A stretch of 64,000 nt of DNA from Candidatus Poribacteria bacterium (GTDB taxonomy: Bacteria; Poribacteria; WGA-4E; GCA-2687025). Each line of letters opens with the position of its first letter. The stretch's first letter is position 1. A program made the position numbers and the translations under genes. Below the pieces are notes generated by a model. The model ran no database searches. It worked only from the letters and a program-made list of their open reading frames with translations, and was not told where the DNA came from. Where the stretch lies: positions 163,476 through 227,475 of the forward strand of contig JAPPNK010000012.1 in NCBI GenBank assembly GCA_028818695.1, in the 5' to 3' direction. Positions 16,840 to 24,189 of the stretch are shown piece after piece.

Positions 16840-17646
16840 CTACGGCTGCCGGTCGGTGTTGACGGTCGGCTCGTCGTTCCCGACAAAACGCTCAATCGTG
16901 TTGTGCGTCGCAGGGCGCGTGCGGAAGTCGGCGACCCAAGGCTCCCTGAAATACGCCTGTTTCTCGCGCGGCAGGGCGTTCAACACGGCGGGCGGAATCG
17001 TCAACCGGTGCCAGTGCGTCGCCAGATGCGCGTAGGCGTTGAAAACCGTAACGCGCGGCGTGTCCCGCTTCCATTCGGGACCCGCATGGCACAGGTTTTC
17101 CGTGAAGAAAAGCGCGCTGCCGGCAGGGCAGTCGTAGCTTGTCAAAAACGGGCTGCGCTTCCCGTCCTCCAACGACATATGATCAGGATGCATCGGGAAG
17201 TTGGACTTGTGGCTGCCCGGTATGAAATGCGTCCCGCCGTCCTCTTTGGAAACTGCCGTCAACTCAAACGCGACGCGCACCATCCCCGCATGGATCCGCC
17301 CGTTGCGAACCCGATAGCCGAAGATCGGGTCCCCCTGACTCGGGCCGCCGCCATGCAAACCGCCCGCGCTCTGACCCTTATGCCGCCAGATGCAAAAACT
17401 GCTCTCCAGACGGATTTCAGGCCCGATGATGTCCTGCAGAACGCCGATCACCATCGGATGATCAATCAACACGCTGGACGGACCGCCCGGCACGGCGCGA
17501 TGTTCAGGCGGCAGCGATTCAGGGTCATGCTTGATGCGGTCGATCTGGTCAATGATCGCGTCGATCTCGTCTTGGGACAGAATCGCCGGACGCAGCAGAT
17601 ACCCGTTCAGGTCAAAACGAAAACGCTCCTCGTCGGTCATTTTCAT
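16840..17646 (-). CDS. Phytanoyl-CoA dioxygenase (PhyH) family protein
   Basis: An Fe(II)/2-oxoglutarate-dependent oxygenase of about 268 residues. Family marks include the N-terminal FRFDLNGYLLRPAILS, the metal-binding stretch around GLHGGGP (usually H-x-D), GGTHFIPGSHKSN, and the distal FFTENLCHAGPEWK histidine with a following arginine (TPRVTVFNAY) for 2-oxoglutarate. The acidic residue of HxD is not obvious in LHGG, so activity should not be assumed. I start at 17646 (MKMTDEER) because GGAGG lies nine bases before it; 17661 is an alternative. PhyH paralogues are numerous in Poribacteria and planctomycetes. The substrate is unknown. It sits between the toxin-antitoxin array and selD. Confidence 0.85.
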   Translation of the reverse strand: MKMTDEERFRFDLNGYLLRPAILSQDEIDAIIDQIDRIKHDPESLPPEHRAVPGGPSSVLIDHPMVIGVLQDIIGPEIRLESSFCIWRHKGQSAGGLHGGGPSQGDPIFGYRVRNGRIHAGMVRVAFELTAVSKEDGGTHFIPGSHKSNFPMHPDHMSLEDGKRSPFLTSYDCPAGSALFFTENLCHAGPEWKRDTPRVTVFNAYAHLATHWHRLTIPPAVLNALPREKQAYFREPWVADFRTRPATHNTIERFVGNDEPTVNTDRQP

Positions 17647-17730
17647 CGAAAAAGCCTCCATAACGAACCGATTGCCGATACAGCGTAACGCATCGGAGCG
17701 GGGGGCGCAAGGAAGAACAAGTCTGGTTCG

Positions 17731-18222
17731 TTAGTCTGCCTCGCCCGCCTTTTCCAGAGCTAGACGGATGACCGATTCGCCTAGACGCACTCCGCTGTCT
17801 TTCAATGCGATTAAATGCGGTTCAACCTTGTCAATCAAACGCTTCTCCTTTGCCTCCATCAAAACGCCGACAATCCCCTTGACGATTAACCCGCGTTCTT
17901 TGGCTTCCTTCCGCGCTTTTTTATCGTCCATAAGAACGAAACGCGCCTTTTTCTCGTCGGCAAAAGCAAAAGCCGCGGCTTCCCCATCGCCAGGTCTATA
18001 ACCGTCCTCTGTTTTTTGCGGGTTCTGTAAATCAACGACTCGGATCCATGGGGCGTTGTCAAGCGCCTCACGGCGGGCAATTGGAGACCATCGAAGAAAC
18101 TCGTTTTCAACGGCTCTAGGAATCAGAACCTCTGTATACAGATCCCGAAGAAGAGAAAGCAGATTCAGATTGAACAGCCCGACAAGCGGGCTGTTGTCGC
18201 TGACGACAGGACCTAATGACAT
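17731..18222 (-). CDS. DUF3368 PIN-domain protein (putative toxin), cassette 1
   Basis: A 163-residue predicted nucleic-acid-binding PIN protein of the DUF3368 type. Family marks: VVSDNSPLVGL with the first catalytic acid (Asp9), LLRDLYTEVLIPRAV, PGDGEAAAFAF with the second acid, and FVLMDDKKARKEAKERGL with the third, then GIVGVLMEAKEKRLID. Such proteins are usually RNases of VapC-like toxin-antitoxin pairs whose partner is UPF0175. Here the start follows the antitoxin stop directly (TGAATG), which couples translation. This is the last of three tandem cassettes in transcription order. The array's other two PIN proteins keep the same acids but differ elsewhere. Confidence 0.85.
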   Translation of the reverse strand: MSLGPVVSDNSPLVGLFNLNLLSLLRDLYTEVLIPRAVENEFLRWSPIARREALDNAPWIRVVDLQNPQKTEDGYRPGDGEAAAFAFADEKKARFVLMDDKKARKEAKERGLIVKGIVGVLMEAKEKRLIDKVEPHLIALKDSGVRLGESVIRLALEKAGEAD

Positions 18223-18735
18223 TCAAAGCCCGTCGTCGTCATCGGTGACGGTGATGAGATAAAGCCCGTAATCGCCCATGAGATACCAAAACTCTTCGCG
18301 CATCACGCCGGCAAGCTTCGCCGCAAGACCGCTGCCGAGCTCGTCGTTCGCGTAATAGCGCATCGCCAAGGCGACGCGAGCCTCCTTGTCCATCTCAAAC
18401 GGGACGCCATCCCGCGGTCTCAACAGCTCCGCAATCTCTGTCGGCAGACGAACGCCTGTTTTCTCTTCAAAGGCGGCGGCGCTTCCGAAGGTCTCCTCAA
18501 ATGCGGCGGCAACGTCCACGCCTTGAAGGAGCGACGCGGACAGGTCGTCCCGCGCGCCTTCCCAATCTTTTGCCAGCAGGCGCGTCTCGCCGCGTATGTA
18601 GAAGTGATGCGCGACCTTCGGACGCATCTCTAGCAAGCAGGTGTAGTCCGCAATCGCCTTGTCGATTTCGCCTTTGGCGCGGTAAGCGTTGCCGCGCTGA
18701 AGATACGCCTCGGCGTCGTTTAGCGGTTTGCCCAT
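18223..18735 (-). CDS. TPR-UPF0175 fusion (putative antitoxin), cassette 1
   Basis: A 170-residue protein. Residues 8-70 form two TPR units (AYLQRGNAYRAKGEIDKAIADY and the following FYIRGETRLLAKDWEGARDDL). A linker rich in Ala and Glu follows. Residues about 115-162 match UPF0175 (VALAMRYYANDELGSGLAAKLAGV.REEF..LMGDYGL), a small DNA-binding antitoxin family normally 70-90 residues long and without TPRs. It ends DDDDGL. GGAG precedes the start. The PIN gene begins immediately after the stop. By analogy UPF0175 would neutralise the PIN protein and repress the operon; what the TPR part binds is unknown. Confidence 0.78.
   Translation of the reverse strand: MGKPLNDAEAYLQRGNAYRAKGEIDKAIADYTCLLEMRPKVAHHFYIRGETRLLAKDWEGARDDLSASLLQGVDVAAAFEETFGSAAAFEEKTGVRLPTEIAELLRPRDGVPFEMDKEARVALAMRYYANDELGSGLAAKLAGVMREEFWYLMGDYGLYLITVTDDDDGL
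18451..18675. repeat. 225-bp exact repeat, copy 1 of 3
   Basis: Identical base for base to 19564-19788 and 20650-20874. It covers most of the last TPR unit and the linker of the antitoxin genes. Between copies 1 and 2 the identity continues through the start codons (to 18736 and 19849). The flanking UPF0175 and PIN parts are clearly diverged, so identity is confined to the TPR-linker portion. Confidence 0.95.
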
Positions 18736-18846
18736 GGACTTTCTCCACGCTTCAATTTCTCAAAACGGTTGATTCTACGGTAGCGCGCCAGGCGGGCGAT
18801 GTCAAACGCAGCGGCGGAGGGCGCAAGAAAGAGTGCGTCTTGTTCG

Positions 18847-19338
18847 TTAGTCCGCCTCGCCTGCCATTTCCAGAACTCGACGGATGACCGAATCGGTTAT
18901 ATACATCCCGCTTTCTTTCAATGCGATCACATACGGTTCCGCCTTGTCGATCAAGCCTTTTTCCTTTGCCTCCAGCAAAAGGGCTAACGTTCTCTTGACG
19001 ATAAACCCGCGCGCTTTGGCTGCCTTCCGTCCTCTATTCTCATCCATAAGAACAAGACGCGCCTTTTTCTCGTCGACAAGAACCAATGCTTCGGCTTCTC
19101 CTAGATCAAGGTTCGCATACTCCGCTATTTTGTGCGGGTCCTGTAAATCAACGACTCGGATCCATGGGGCGTTGTCAAGCGCCTCCCTGGAGGCTGTTGG
19201 AAACTTATCAAGAAACTCGTTTTCCACCGCTCTAGGGATCAGAACCTCTGTATACAGATCCCGAAGAAGAGAAAGCTTCTTGATTTCCAACAGCGATATA
19301 AGCGGACTGGTGTCGCTGACGACAGGACCTTTTGACAT
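18847..19338 (-). CDS. DUF3368 PIN-domain protein (putative toxin), cassette 2
   Basis: A 163-residue PIN protein of the DUF3368 type with VVSDTSPLISL (Asp9), LDLGEAEALVL and LVLMDENRGRKAAKARGF as the three acidic motifs, and LALLLEAKEKGLIDKAEPYV near the end. The start abuts the stop of the TPR-UPF0175 gene (TGAATG). Compared with cassette 1 the first 40 residues and the acidic motifs are conserved, while segments after residue 45 vary, as expected for toxins that must pair with their own antitoxin. The bases around its stop (TTGTTCGTTAGTC in plus sense) recur in all three cassettes and mark the duplicated unit. Confidence 0.87.
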   Translation of the reverse strand: MSKGPVVSDTSPLISLLEIKKLSLLRDLYTEVLIPRAVENEFLDKFPTASREALDNAPWIRVVDLQDPHKIAEYANLDLGEAEALVLVDEKKARLVLMDENRGRKAAKARGFIVKRTLALLLEAKEKGLIDKAEPYVIALKESGMYITDSVIRRVLEMAGEAD

Positions 19339-19848
19339 TCAAAGCTCGTCGTCATCGCCGACGCTAAAGATAGAAAGCCCGTAATCGCCCATGAGATACC
19401 AAAAATCCACGCGCGACACGCCGGCAAGACGGGCGGCAAGACCGCTGCTCAGCTCGTCGTTCGCGTAATAACGCATCGCCAAGGCGACGCGAGCGTCCTT
19501 GTCCATCTCAAACGGGACGCCTTCCCGCGGCCGCAACAGCTCCGCAATCTCTGCCGGCAGACGAACGCCTGTTTTCTCTTCAAAGGCGGCGGCGCTTCCG
19601 AAGGTCTCCTCAAATGCGGCGGCAACGTCCACGCCTTGAAGGAGCGACGCGGACAGGTCGTCCCGCGCGCCTTCCCAATCTTTTGCCAGCAGGCGCGTCT
19701 CGCCGCGTATGTAGAAGTGATGCGCGACCTTCGGACGCATCTCTAGCAAGCAGGTGTAGTCCGCAATCGCCTTGTCGATTTCGCCTTTGGCGCGGTAAGC
19801 GTTGCCGCGCTGAAGATACGCCTCGGCGTCGTTTAGCGGTTTGCCCAT
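19339..19848 (-). CDS. TPR-UPF0175 fusion (putative antitoxin), cassette 2
   Basis: A 169-residue protein, nearly identical to the cassette 1 protein over residues 1-130 and diverged at the end (RVDFWYLMGDYGLSIFSV then an acidic tail). Two TPR units are followed by a linker and UPF0175. I start at 19848 (MGKPLNDAEA) because AGGAG lies seven bases upstream and because this matches cassette 1; the frame is open 24 bases further. Its promoter region holds a direct repeat at 19871-19900. It is the presumed antidote of the PIN protein that follows without a gap. Confidence 0.78.
   Translation of the reverse strand: MGKPLNDAEAYLQRGNAYRAKGEIDKAIADYTCLLEMRPKVAHHFYIRGETRLLAKDWEGARDDLSASLLQGVDVAAAFEETFGSAAAFEEKTGVRLPAEIAELLRPREGVPFEMDKDARVALAMRYYANDELSSGLAARLAGVSRVDFWYLMGDYGLSIFSVGDDDEL
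19564..19788. repeat. 225-bp exact repeat, copy 2 of 3
   Basis: Identical to 18451-18675 and 20650-20874. The spacing to copy 1 is 1113 bases, which equals the cassette length. Confidence 0.95.
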
Positions 19849-19870
19849 GGGCTTTCTCCTCGCCGCGCTC

Positions 19871-19900
19871 ATAACATGCCCCGCATCATGACATGCCCCG
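19871..19900. promoter_or_regulatory. Direct repeat upstream of cassette 2, possible operator
   Basis: Two copies of AT(A/G)ACATGCCCCG, at 19871-19883 and 19888-19900, 17 bases apart, lie 22-52 bases before the cassette 2 start codon. UPF0175-type antitoxins are expected to autoregulate, and this is the only obvious repeated site in that gap. The other two cassettes lack this exact sequence, so the role is tentative. Confidence 0.35.
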
Positions 19901-19932
19901 ACGGGCGGGCAAGAAAGAACGCGCCTTGTTCG

Positions 19933-20421
19933 TTAGTCTGCCTCGCCCGCCTCTTTCAGAACTTTATAGCGGAGCGATTTGCTTATACGCTTTCCGCTTG
20001 CCTCCAATGCGATGATATTCGGTTCAACCATGTCAATCAAACTTTTCTTCTTTGCATCCAGCAAAATGCCCAATACTCCCGTGATGGTGAATCCGCGCGC
20101 TTTGGCTACCTTCCGTCCTTCCGCCTCATCAAGGAGAACGAGACGCGCCTTTTTCTCGTCGGCAAGAACCAACGCCGCGGCTTCTCCCTTATCAAGCGGA
20201 TATTCCGCTATTTTTTCCGGGTCCTGTAAATCAACAACTACGATCCATGGGGAGCTGTCAAGCGTCTCCCGGCGGGCAGTTGAAAACTTTTTAAGAAACT
20301 CCTCTTCAACAGCGCGAGGAATCAAAACCTCTGTATAAAGATCCCGAAGAAGAGAAAGCAGATTGAGCCTCCACAGAAAAACAAGGGGGCTATTGTCGCT
20401 GACAACAGGACCTACCGACAT
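19933..20421 (-). CDS. DUF3368 PIN-domain protein (putative toxin), cassette 3
   Basis: A 162-residue PIN protein of the DUF3368 type: VVSDNSPLVFL with Asp9, LDKGEAAALVLADEKKARLVLLDEAEGRKVAKARGF with the later acids, then GVLGILLDAKKKSLIDMVEPNI. It starts directly after the stop of the 707-residue TPR-UPF0175 gene (TGAATG). It is the first PIN gene in transcription order. The conserved LLSLLRDLYTEVLIPRAVE block is shared with cassettes 1 and 2, whereas the C-terminus (KRISKSLRYKVLKEAGEAD) is its own. Confidence 0.87.
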   Translation of the reverse strand: MSVGPVVSDNSPLVFLWRLNLLSLLRDLYTEVLIPRAVEEEFLKKFSTARRETLDSSPWIVVVDLQDPEKIAEYPLDKGEAAALVLADEKKARLVLLDEAEGRKVAKARGFTITGVLGILLDAKKKSLIDMVEPNIIALEASGKRISKSLRYKVLKEAGEAD

Positions 20422-22545
20422 TCAAAGCCCGTCGTCGTCATCGGTGATCTTAAAGAGAGAAAGCCCGTAATCGCCCATGAGATACCAAAAATCCTCACGC
20501 AGCACGCCGGCAAGACGGGCGGCAAGCCCGCTGCTCAACTCGCCGTTCGCGTAATAGCGCATCGCCAAGGCGACGCGCGCGTCCTTGTCCATCTCAAACG
20601 GGACGCCCTCCCGCGGCCGCAACAGCTCCGCAATTTCGGTCGGCAAACGAACGCCTGTTTTCTCTTCAAAGGCGGCGGCGCTTCCGAAGGTCTCCTCAAA
20701 TGCGGCGGCAACGTCCACGCCTTGAAGGAGCGACGCGGACAGGTCGTCCCGCGCGCCTTCCCAATCTTTTGCCAGCAGGCGCGTCTCGCCGCGTATGTAG
20801 AAGTGATGCGCGACCTTCGGACGCATCTCTAGCAAGCAGGTGTAGTCCGCAATCGCCTTGTCGATTTCGCCTTTAGCGCAGTAAACAAGACCGCGCTGAA
20901 GATATGCATCAGCGAAATTAGGTTGCAGCTGTATCGCCTTACCATAGCCATCGGCGGCTCTGTCAAAATCGCCTTTATGGGTATAAGCCTTGCCGAGATT
21001 CATATAGAGGCCGGCATTGTCTGGATTGTCTGGGTCCAGTTCAATCGCTTTGTCAAAATCTTCAATGGCGGCGTCAAAATCGCTTTTTTGGGCGTAAGCC
21101 AAGCCGCGAGTGTTATAGACGCCGAGATCGTTTGGCTTCAGCTCAAGCGCCTTGTCAAAATCTTCGATGGCAGCGTCAAAATCGCCTTTTTGGGTGTAAG
21201 CTTCACCGCGAATGAGATAAGCGATGGCGTTGTTCGGCTTCAGCTCAAGCACCTTATCAAAATCTTCGATAGCAGCGTCAAAATCGCCTTTATCTGCATA
21301 AGTGCAGCCGCGATTGTGGTAGGCGTCGGGATCGTTTGGCTCCAGTCCAATCGCCTTGGAATAATCTTTGATGGCCGCCTCGAAGTCGTTGTTTTCAGCA
21401 TAAGAGCTGCCGCGATTGTGATAGGCTTCGGCGTATTTTGGGTCCAATTCAATCGCTTTGGTGTAATCTTCAATGGCGGCATCAAAATCGCCTTTTCTGG
21501 CATAAGCACCGCCGCGATTATAGTAGATTTTGCCATTGCTTGGGTCCTGTTGAATCGCTTTGGTGTAATCTTTGATGGCAGCCTCAAAATCGTTGTTTTC
21601 AGCATAAGCACTGCCACGGATGCTATAAACGTCGGCAGAGCTCGGATCCAGTTCAATCGCTTTGCTGGAGTCTTCAATGACAGCCTCAATATCGCCTTTT
21701 TTCTCGTAAGCAATGCCGCGATTGCGATAGGCTTCGGCGTATTTTGAGTCCAGTTCAATCGCTTTGCTGAAATCTTCGATGGCTTTGTCAAGTTTATCTT
21801 TTTTACCATAAGCGTTGCCGCGATTGTGATAGGCATAGGCATCGTTTGAATCCAGTTCAATCGCTTTGGTGTAATCTTCGATAGCAGCGTCAAAATCGCT
21901 TTTTTGGATGTAAGCTGCGCCGCGATTGTGATAGGCATAGGCAGAGTTTGGGTTCAACTCAATCGCTTTGTTGAAATCTTTAATGGCGGCGTCAAAATCG
22001 CTTTTTTGCGCGTAGGTAAAGCCGCGAGCCAAATAAAAAGCGAAGGCGTTGTCTGACTCCAGTTCAATCGCTTTGCTGGAGTCTTTGAGGGTGGCGTCAA
22101 AATCGCCTTTTACGGCGTAAGCAAGACCGCGATTGTGATAGGCATAGGCATCGTTTGAATCCAGTTCAATCGCTTTGGTATAGTCTCTGATTGCAGCATC
22201 AAGATCGCCTTTATTGGCATGAGCAAGACCACGATTGTTATAGGCTTCGGCAGAGTTTGGATTGATCTCAATGGCTCTGTTGCAATCCTTTATGGCAGCA
22301 TCAAAATCGCCTTTCATGTATGCGACAATACCGCGTCTTAGGCTGTCCTGGACATCAGGTTCGCTGTATGACCTGTTATCCGCACTCTCATTCGGAAGGT
22401 CGCGGAACAGATACGGATCTGCCCCAAATTCCAGAAACTTTGCCGGGCTCAGAATAACGAGAGACTGCTGCTTTTCGTTAAACTGTGCCAGGCTCGGAAC
22501 AAACTGTGCCGAGCTCGGAATAACGCGAGACAGTCTTTCGTTCAT
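20422..22545 (-). CDS. Expanded TPR-UPF0175 fusion (16 TPR units), cassette 3
   Basis: A 707-residue protein. After about 85 residues without clear homology there are 16 consecutive 34-residue TPR units, most of the form RGxAYxxKGDFDAAIxDYxKAIELxPN. The last two units and the linker are those found in the short proteins of cassettes 1 and 2. The final 60 residues are UPF0175 (VALAMRYYANGELSSGLAARLAGVLREDF). No signal peptide or membrane helix is visible, so it is cytoplasmic. The array of TPRs makes a long superhelix for protein binding. The PIN gene follows with no gap. I see it as a giant antitoxin or a sensor-antitoxin; the function of the TPR part is inference. Confidence 0.8.
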   Translation of the reverse strand: MNERLSRVIPSSAQFVPSLAQFNEKQQSLVILSPAKFLEFGADPYLFRDLPNESADNRSYSEPDVQDSLRRGIVAYMKGDFDAAIKDCNRAIEINPNSAEAYNNRGLAHANKGDLDAAIRDYTKAIELDSNDAYAYHNRGLAYAVKGDFDATLKDSSKAIELESDNAFAFYLARGFTYAQKSDFDAAIKDFNKAIELNPNSAYAYHNRGAAYIQKSDFDAAIEDYTKAIELDSNDAYAYHNRGNAYGKKDKLDKAIEDFSKAIELDSKYAEAYRNRGIAYEKKGDIEAVIEDSSKAIELDPSSADVYSIRGSAYAENNDFEAAIKDYTKAIQQDPSNGKIYYNRGGAYARKGDFDAAIEDYTKAIELDPKYAEAYHNRGSSYAENNDFEAAIKDYSKAIGLEPNDPDAYHNRGCTYADKGDFDAAIEDFDKVLELKPNNAIAYLIRGEAYTQKGDFDAAIEDFDKALELKPNDLGVYNTRGLAYAQKSDFDAAIEDFDKAIELDPDNPDNAGLYMNLGKAYTHKGDFDRAADGYGKAIQLQPNFADAYLQRGLVYCAKGEIDKAIADYTCLLEMRPKVAHHFYIRGETRLLAKDWEGARDDLSASLLQGVDVAAAFEETFGSAAAFEEKTGVRLPTEIAELLRPREGVPFEMDKDARVALAMRYYANGELSSGLAARLAGVLREDFWYLMGDYGLSLFKITDDDDGL
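20650..20874. repeat. 225-bp exact repeat, copy 3 of 3
   Basis: Identical to 18451-18675 and 19564-19788. Identity ends at 20874, inside TPR unit 15 of the long protein, where copy 3 continues into further TPR units rather than a start codon. Confidence 0.95.
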
Positions 22546-22570
22546 ACCGCCGCTCCAATCAACACACTAA

Positions 22571-22599
22571 AACCTAGCATGTCCGACAGCGAATGTCAA
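22571..22599 (-). promoter_or_regulatory. Promoter of cassette 3
   Basis: On the minus strand: TTGACA (22599-22594), 17-base spacer ending in TGC, TAGGTT (22576-22571). The TGn before the -10 is an extended -10 feature. The ATG at 22545 follows after about 20 bases, with GGAG as ribosome site. It may drive all three cassettes. Confidence 0.45.
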
Positions 22600-22632
22600 C
22601 GAGAGCGGCGCCGCGCGCTCTTAGCCTTCCGC

Positions 22633-24120
22633 TTAAAACAGCCCCTGCTGCATCAGCTTGCCCGTGTACGGATTCGTCATCGGCGGGAGGGGGCAGGGGC
22701 GGTTGTTGAAGTAGTCGTCAATCGACCAGAGGCTCAGCCGCCGGTAAGATTGACCGCGGACGGCAATCGTTCCCTGTTCCGCCGCGCGCGACCTCGCATC
22801 CGCAGACCCGACAGGTTCCAATGTGATAAAGCGTCCAATCGCCGCCTTGTCGTTGTTGACGACGCCGATAAAGTCGCGCAGCGCGCTGGCGCTGAACTTC
22901 CCGCCCTTCACCTGCGCAAGAGCGAGACGCGAGTCCCAGTCGTCCGGCTGGTCGAACAGCATGCCGCGCCCGTCGACGCCGCCGTCCGCAACCTGCTTCG
23001 TGTTCGGCGCGAACCCAGGCAGGCGCGTCACCGCCCAGGATTCAAACTCAAACGGCTTCTCGCGCGCCAACTTGCGCGCCGACTCCAGATCGGCGGGAAT
23101 CCCTTTGATCGGTATCGACTCATCCTTCAGGCGTTTCCGAACGAGATCGATCGCAAAGGAGCTGATGTCGATGCCTGCCCAGCGGCGTTTGAGACGACGC
23201 GCCGCATCAACCGCTGTGCCGCAGCCGCAGAACGGATCCAGCACAAGATCGCCCTCATTGGACGACGCCTTGACAATCCGCTCCAGCAGTTTCAACGGCT
23301 TTTGAGTAGGGTAACCCGTATGCTCGCTTGCCCACGGCATGATCGAATTGAGAGCGATTACATCATCCGGCAGTTTGCCTTTCTCATAGTCTCTTTCTGA
23401 ACCGTCCGCTCGCCGCTGTCCCTTTGTCCATTTGTATGGAACGCGAACCTCGTCCACATTGAACGTCCAGCGGTTCGATTTTGTATAAAAAAAGATCGTG
23501 TCATGCTTGCGCGCAAACCGTTTCTTGGACGCTCCACCGCCGCTGTAGTACCACACGAGCTCGTTTTGGAAATGCCTCTCCCCAAAAACTGCGTCCATAA
23601 CGATCTTAAGATAGTGGCTGGCGTATGGGTCGCAATGGAGGTAGATGGAGCCTGTCGGTTTCAGCAGGCGGCTCATCTCTTCCAGCCGTTCCGCCATATA
23701 GGTCAGATACGCCAGCATTCCGCACCTGCCGATGATGCGGCGCAGTCCGACCATCGCGTCATGCGCGGGGCGCGCTGGGGCGTTCTCAAACTTCGCATAC
23801 CGTTCCGCTGCGGCGTCGTCCCAGTGCCATGTGTCGTTGAAGGCTCGGTATTGCGCTTTTCCGTCGCCCTTCGCGCCGAAGAGAACGTTGTAGTTCGCGT
23901 TGCTGTTGAACGGCGGGTCGAGATAGATCAGGTCGACGCAGTCTGCCTCCCATTCGCGCATCCAGTCGAGGCAGTCGCCGTAGTAGAGGCAGTTGGGCAT
24001 AAAATCTTGCGCCACAGCTCGCCTTTCCTGCGATTCCAATATGCTGTTCAGCGCGTCTGTCCACGCGCTTTTGTGCAGTATGCCAAACGCCGTCTGTTTG
24101 CGCAACGGCTCGCCTCTCAA
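22633..24120 (-). CDS. DNA methyltransferase fused to an Mrr-like nuclease domain
   Basis: About 495 residues. The N-terminal 330 residues are a beta-class amino-methyltransferase (N6-adenine or N4-cytosine): LIYLDPPFNS (DPPF near residue 68) comes first, then GYPTQKPLKLLERIV and VLDPFCGCGTAVDAA (AdoMet site). The last 120 residues contain GGVDGRG followed some 20 residues later by ALAQVKGG, the D...QxK pattern of Mrr-type PD-(D/E)xK nucleases. So both activities of a restriction-modification system may sit in one chain. The start is uncertain: TTG at 24120, another TTG five codons on, or the ATG at 24000 where homology begins (MPNCLYYGD). It is divergent from the C25 peptidase gene and convergent with nothing functional nearby. 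Confidence 0.85.
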   Translation of the reverse strand: MRGEPLRKQTAFGILHKSAWTDALNSILESQERRAVAQDFMPNCLYYGDCLDWMREWEADCVDLIYLDPPFNSNANYNVLFGAKGDGKAQYRAFNDTWHWDDAAAERYAKFENAPARPAHDAMVGLRRIIGRCGMLAYLTYMAERLEEMSRLLKPTGSIYLHCDPYASHYLKIVMDAVFGERHFQNELVWYYSGGGASKKRFARKHDTIFFYTKSNRWTFNVDEVRVPYKWTKGQRRADGSERDYEKGKLPDDVIALNSIMPWASEHTGYPTQKPLKLLERIVKASSNEGDLVLDPFCGCGTAVDAARRLKRRWAGIDISSFAIDLVRKRLKDESIPIKGIPADLESARKLAREKPFEFESWAVTRLPGFAPNTKQVADGGVDGRGMLFDQPDDWDSRLALAQVKGGKFSASALRDFIGVVNNDKAAIGRFITLEPVGSADARSRAAEQGTIAVRGQSYRRLSLWSIDDYFNNRPCPLPPMTNPYTGKLMQQGLF

Positions 24121-24126
24121 CGCTTC

Positions 24127-24155
24127 TTGACCGAGCGCGCCGGATCAAGTATCAT
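24127..24155 (+). promoter_or_regulatory. Promoter of the C25 peptidase gene
   Basis: TTGACC (24127-24132), 17-base spacer, TATCAT (24150-24155); transcript start expected near 24162. The ATG at 24190 has AAAGGA upstream. The promoter occupies the 69-base gap between divergent genes. Confidence 0.65.
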
Positions 24156-24189
24156 CATTGCGTCAACTTGCCTCAACAAAGGACGCTAT

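Noticed and set aside
16084-17688. Plus-strand frame of 534 codons opposite selD and the PhyH gene
   Set aside because: Composition is that of an antisense shadow (Arg, His, Val rich) and both opposite-strand genes have strong family matches.
18772-18805. TTGACA and TAGAAT upstream of cassette 1 as a promoter
   Set aside because: The spacer is 22 bases, too long for a normal sigma-70 promoter; not listed as a feature.
20900-22400. Regular ~102-base repeats that might suggest a CRISPR array
   Set aside because: They are 34-codon TPR units of a coding gene; units vary at synonymous and non-synonymous sites and there are no unique spacers.
23503-24189. N-terminal extension of the C25 peptidase frame
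   Set aside because: It is antisense to the DPPF methyltransferase; the promoter, ribosome site and signal peptide all place the start at 24190.
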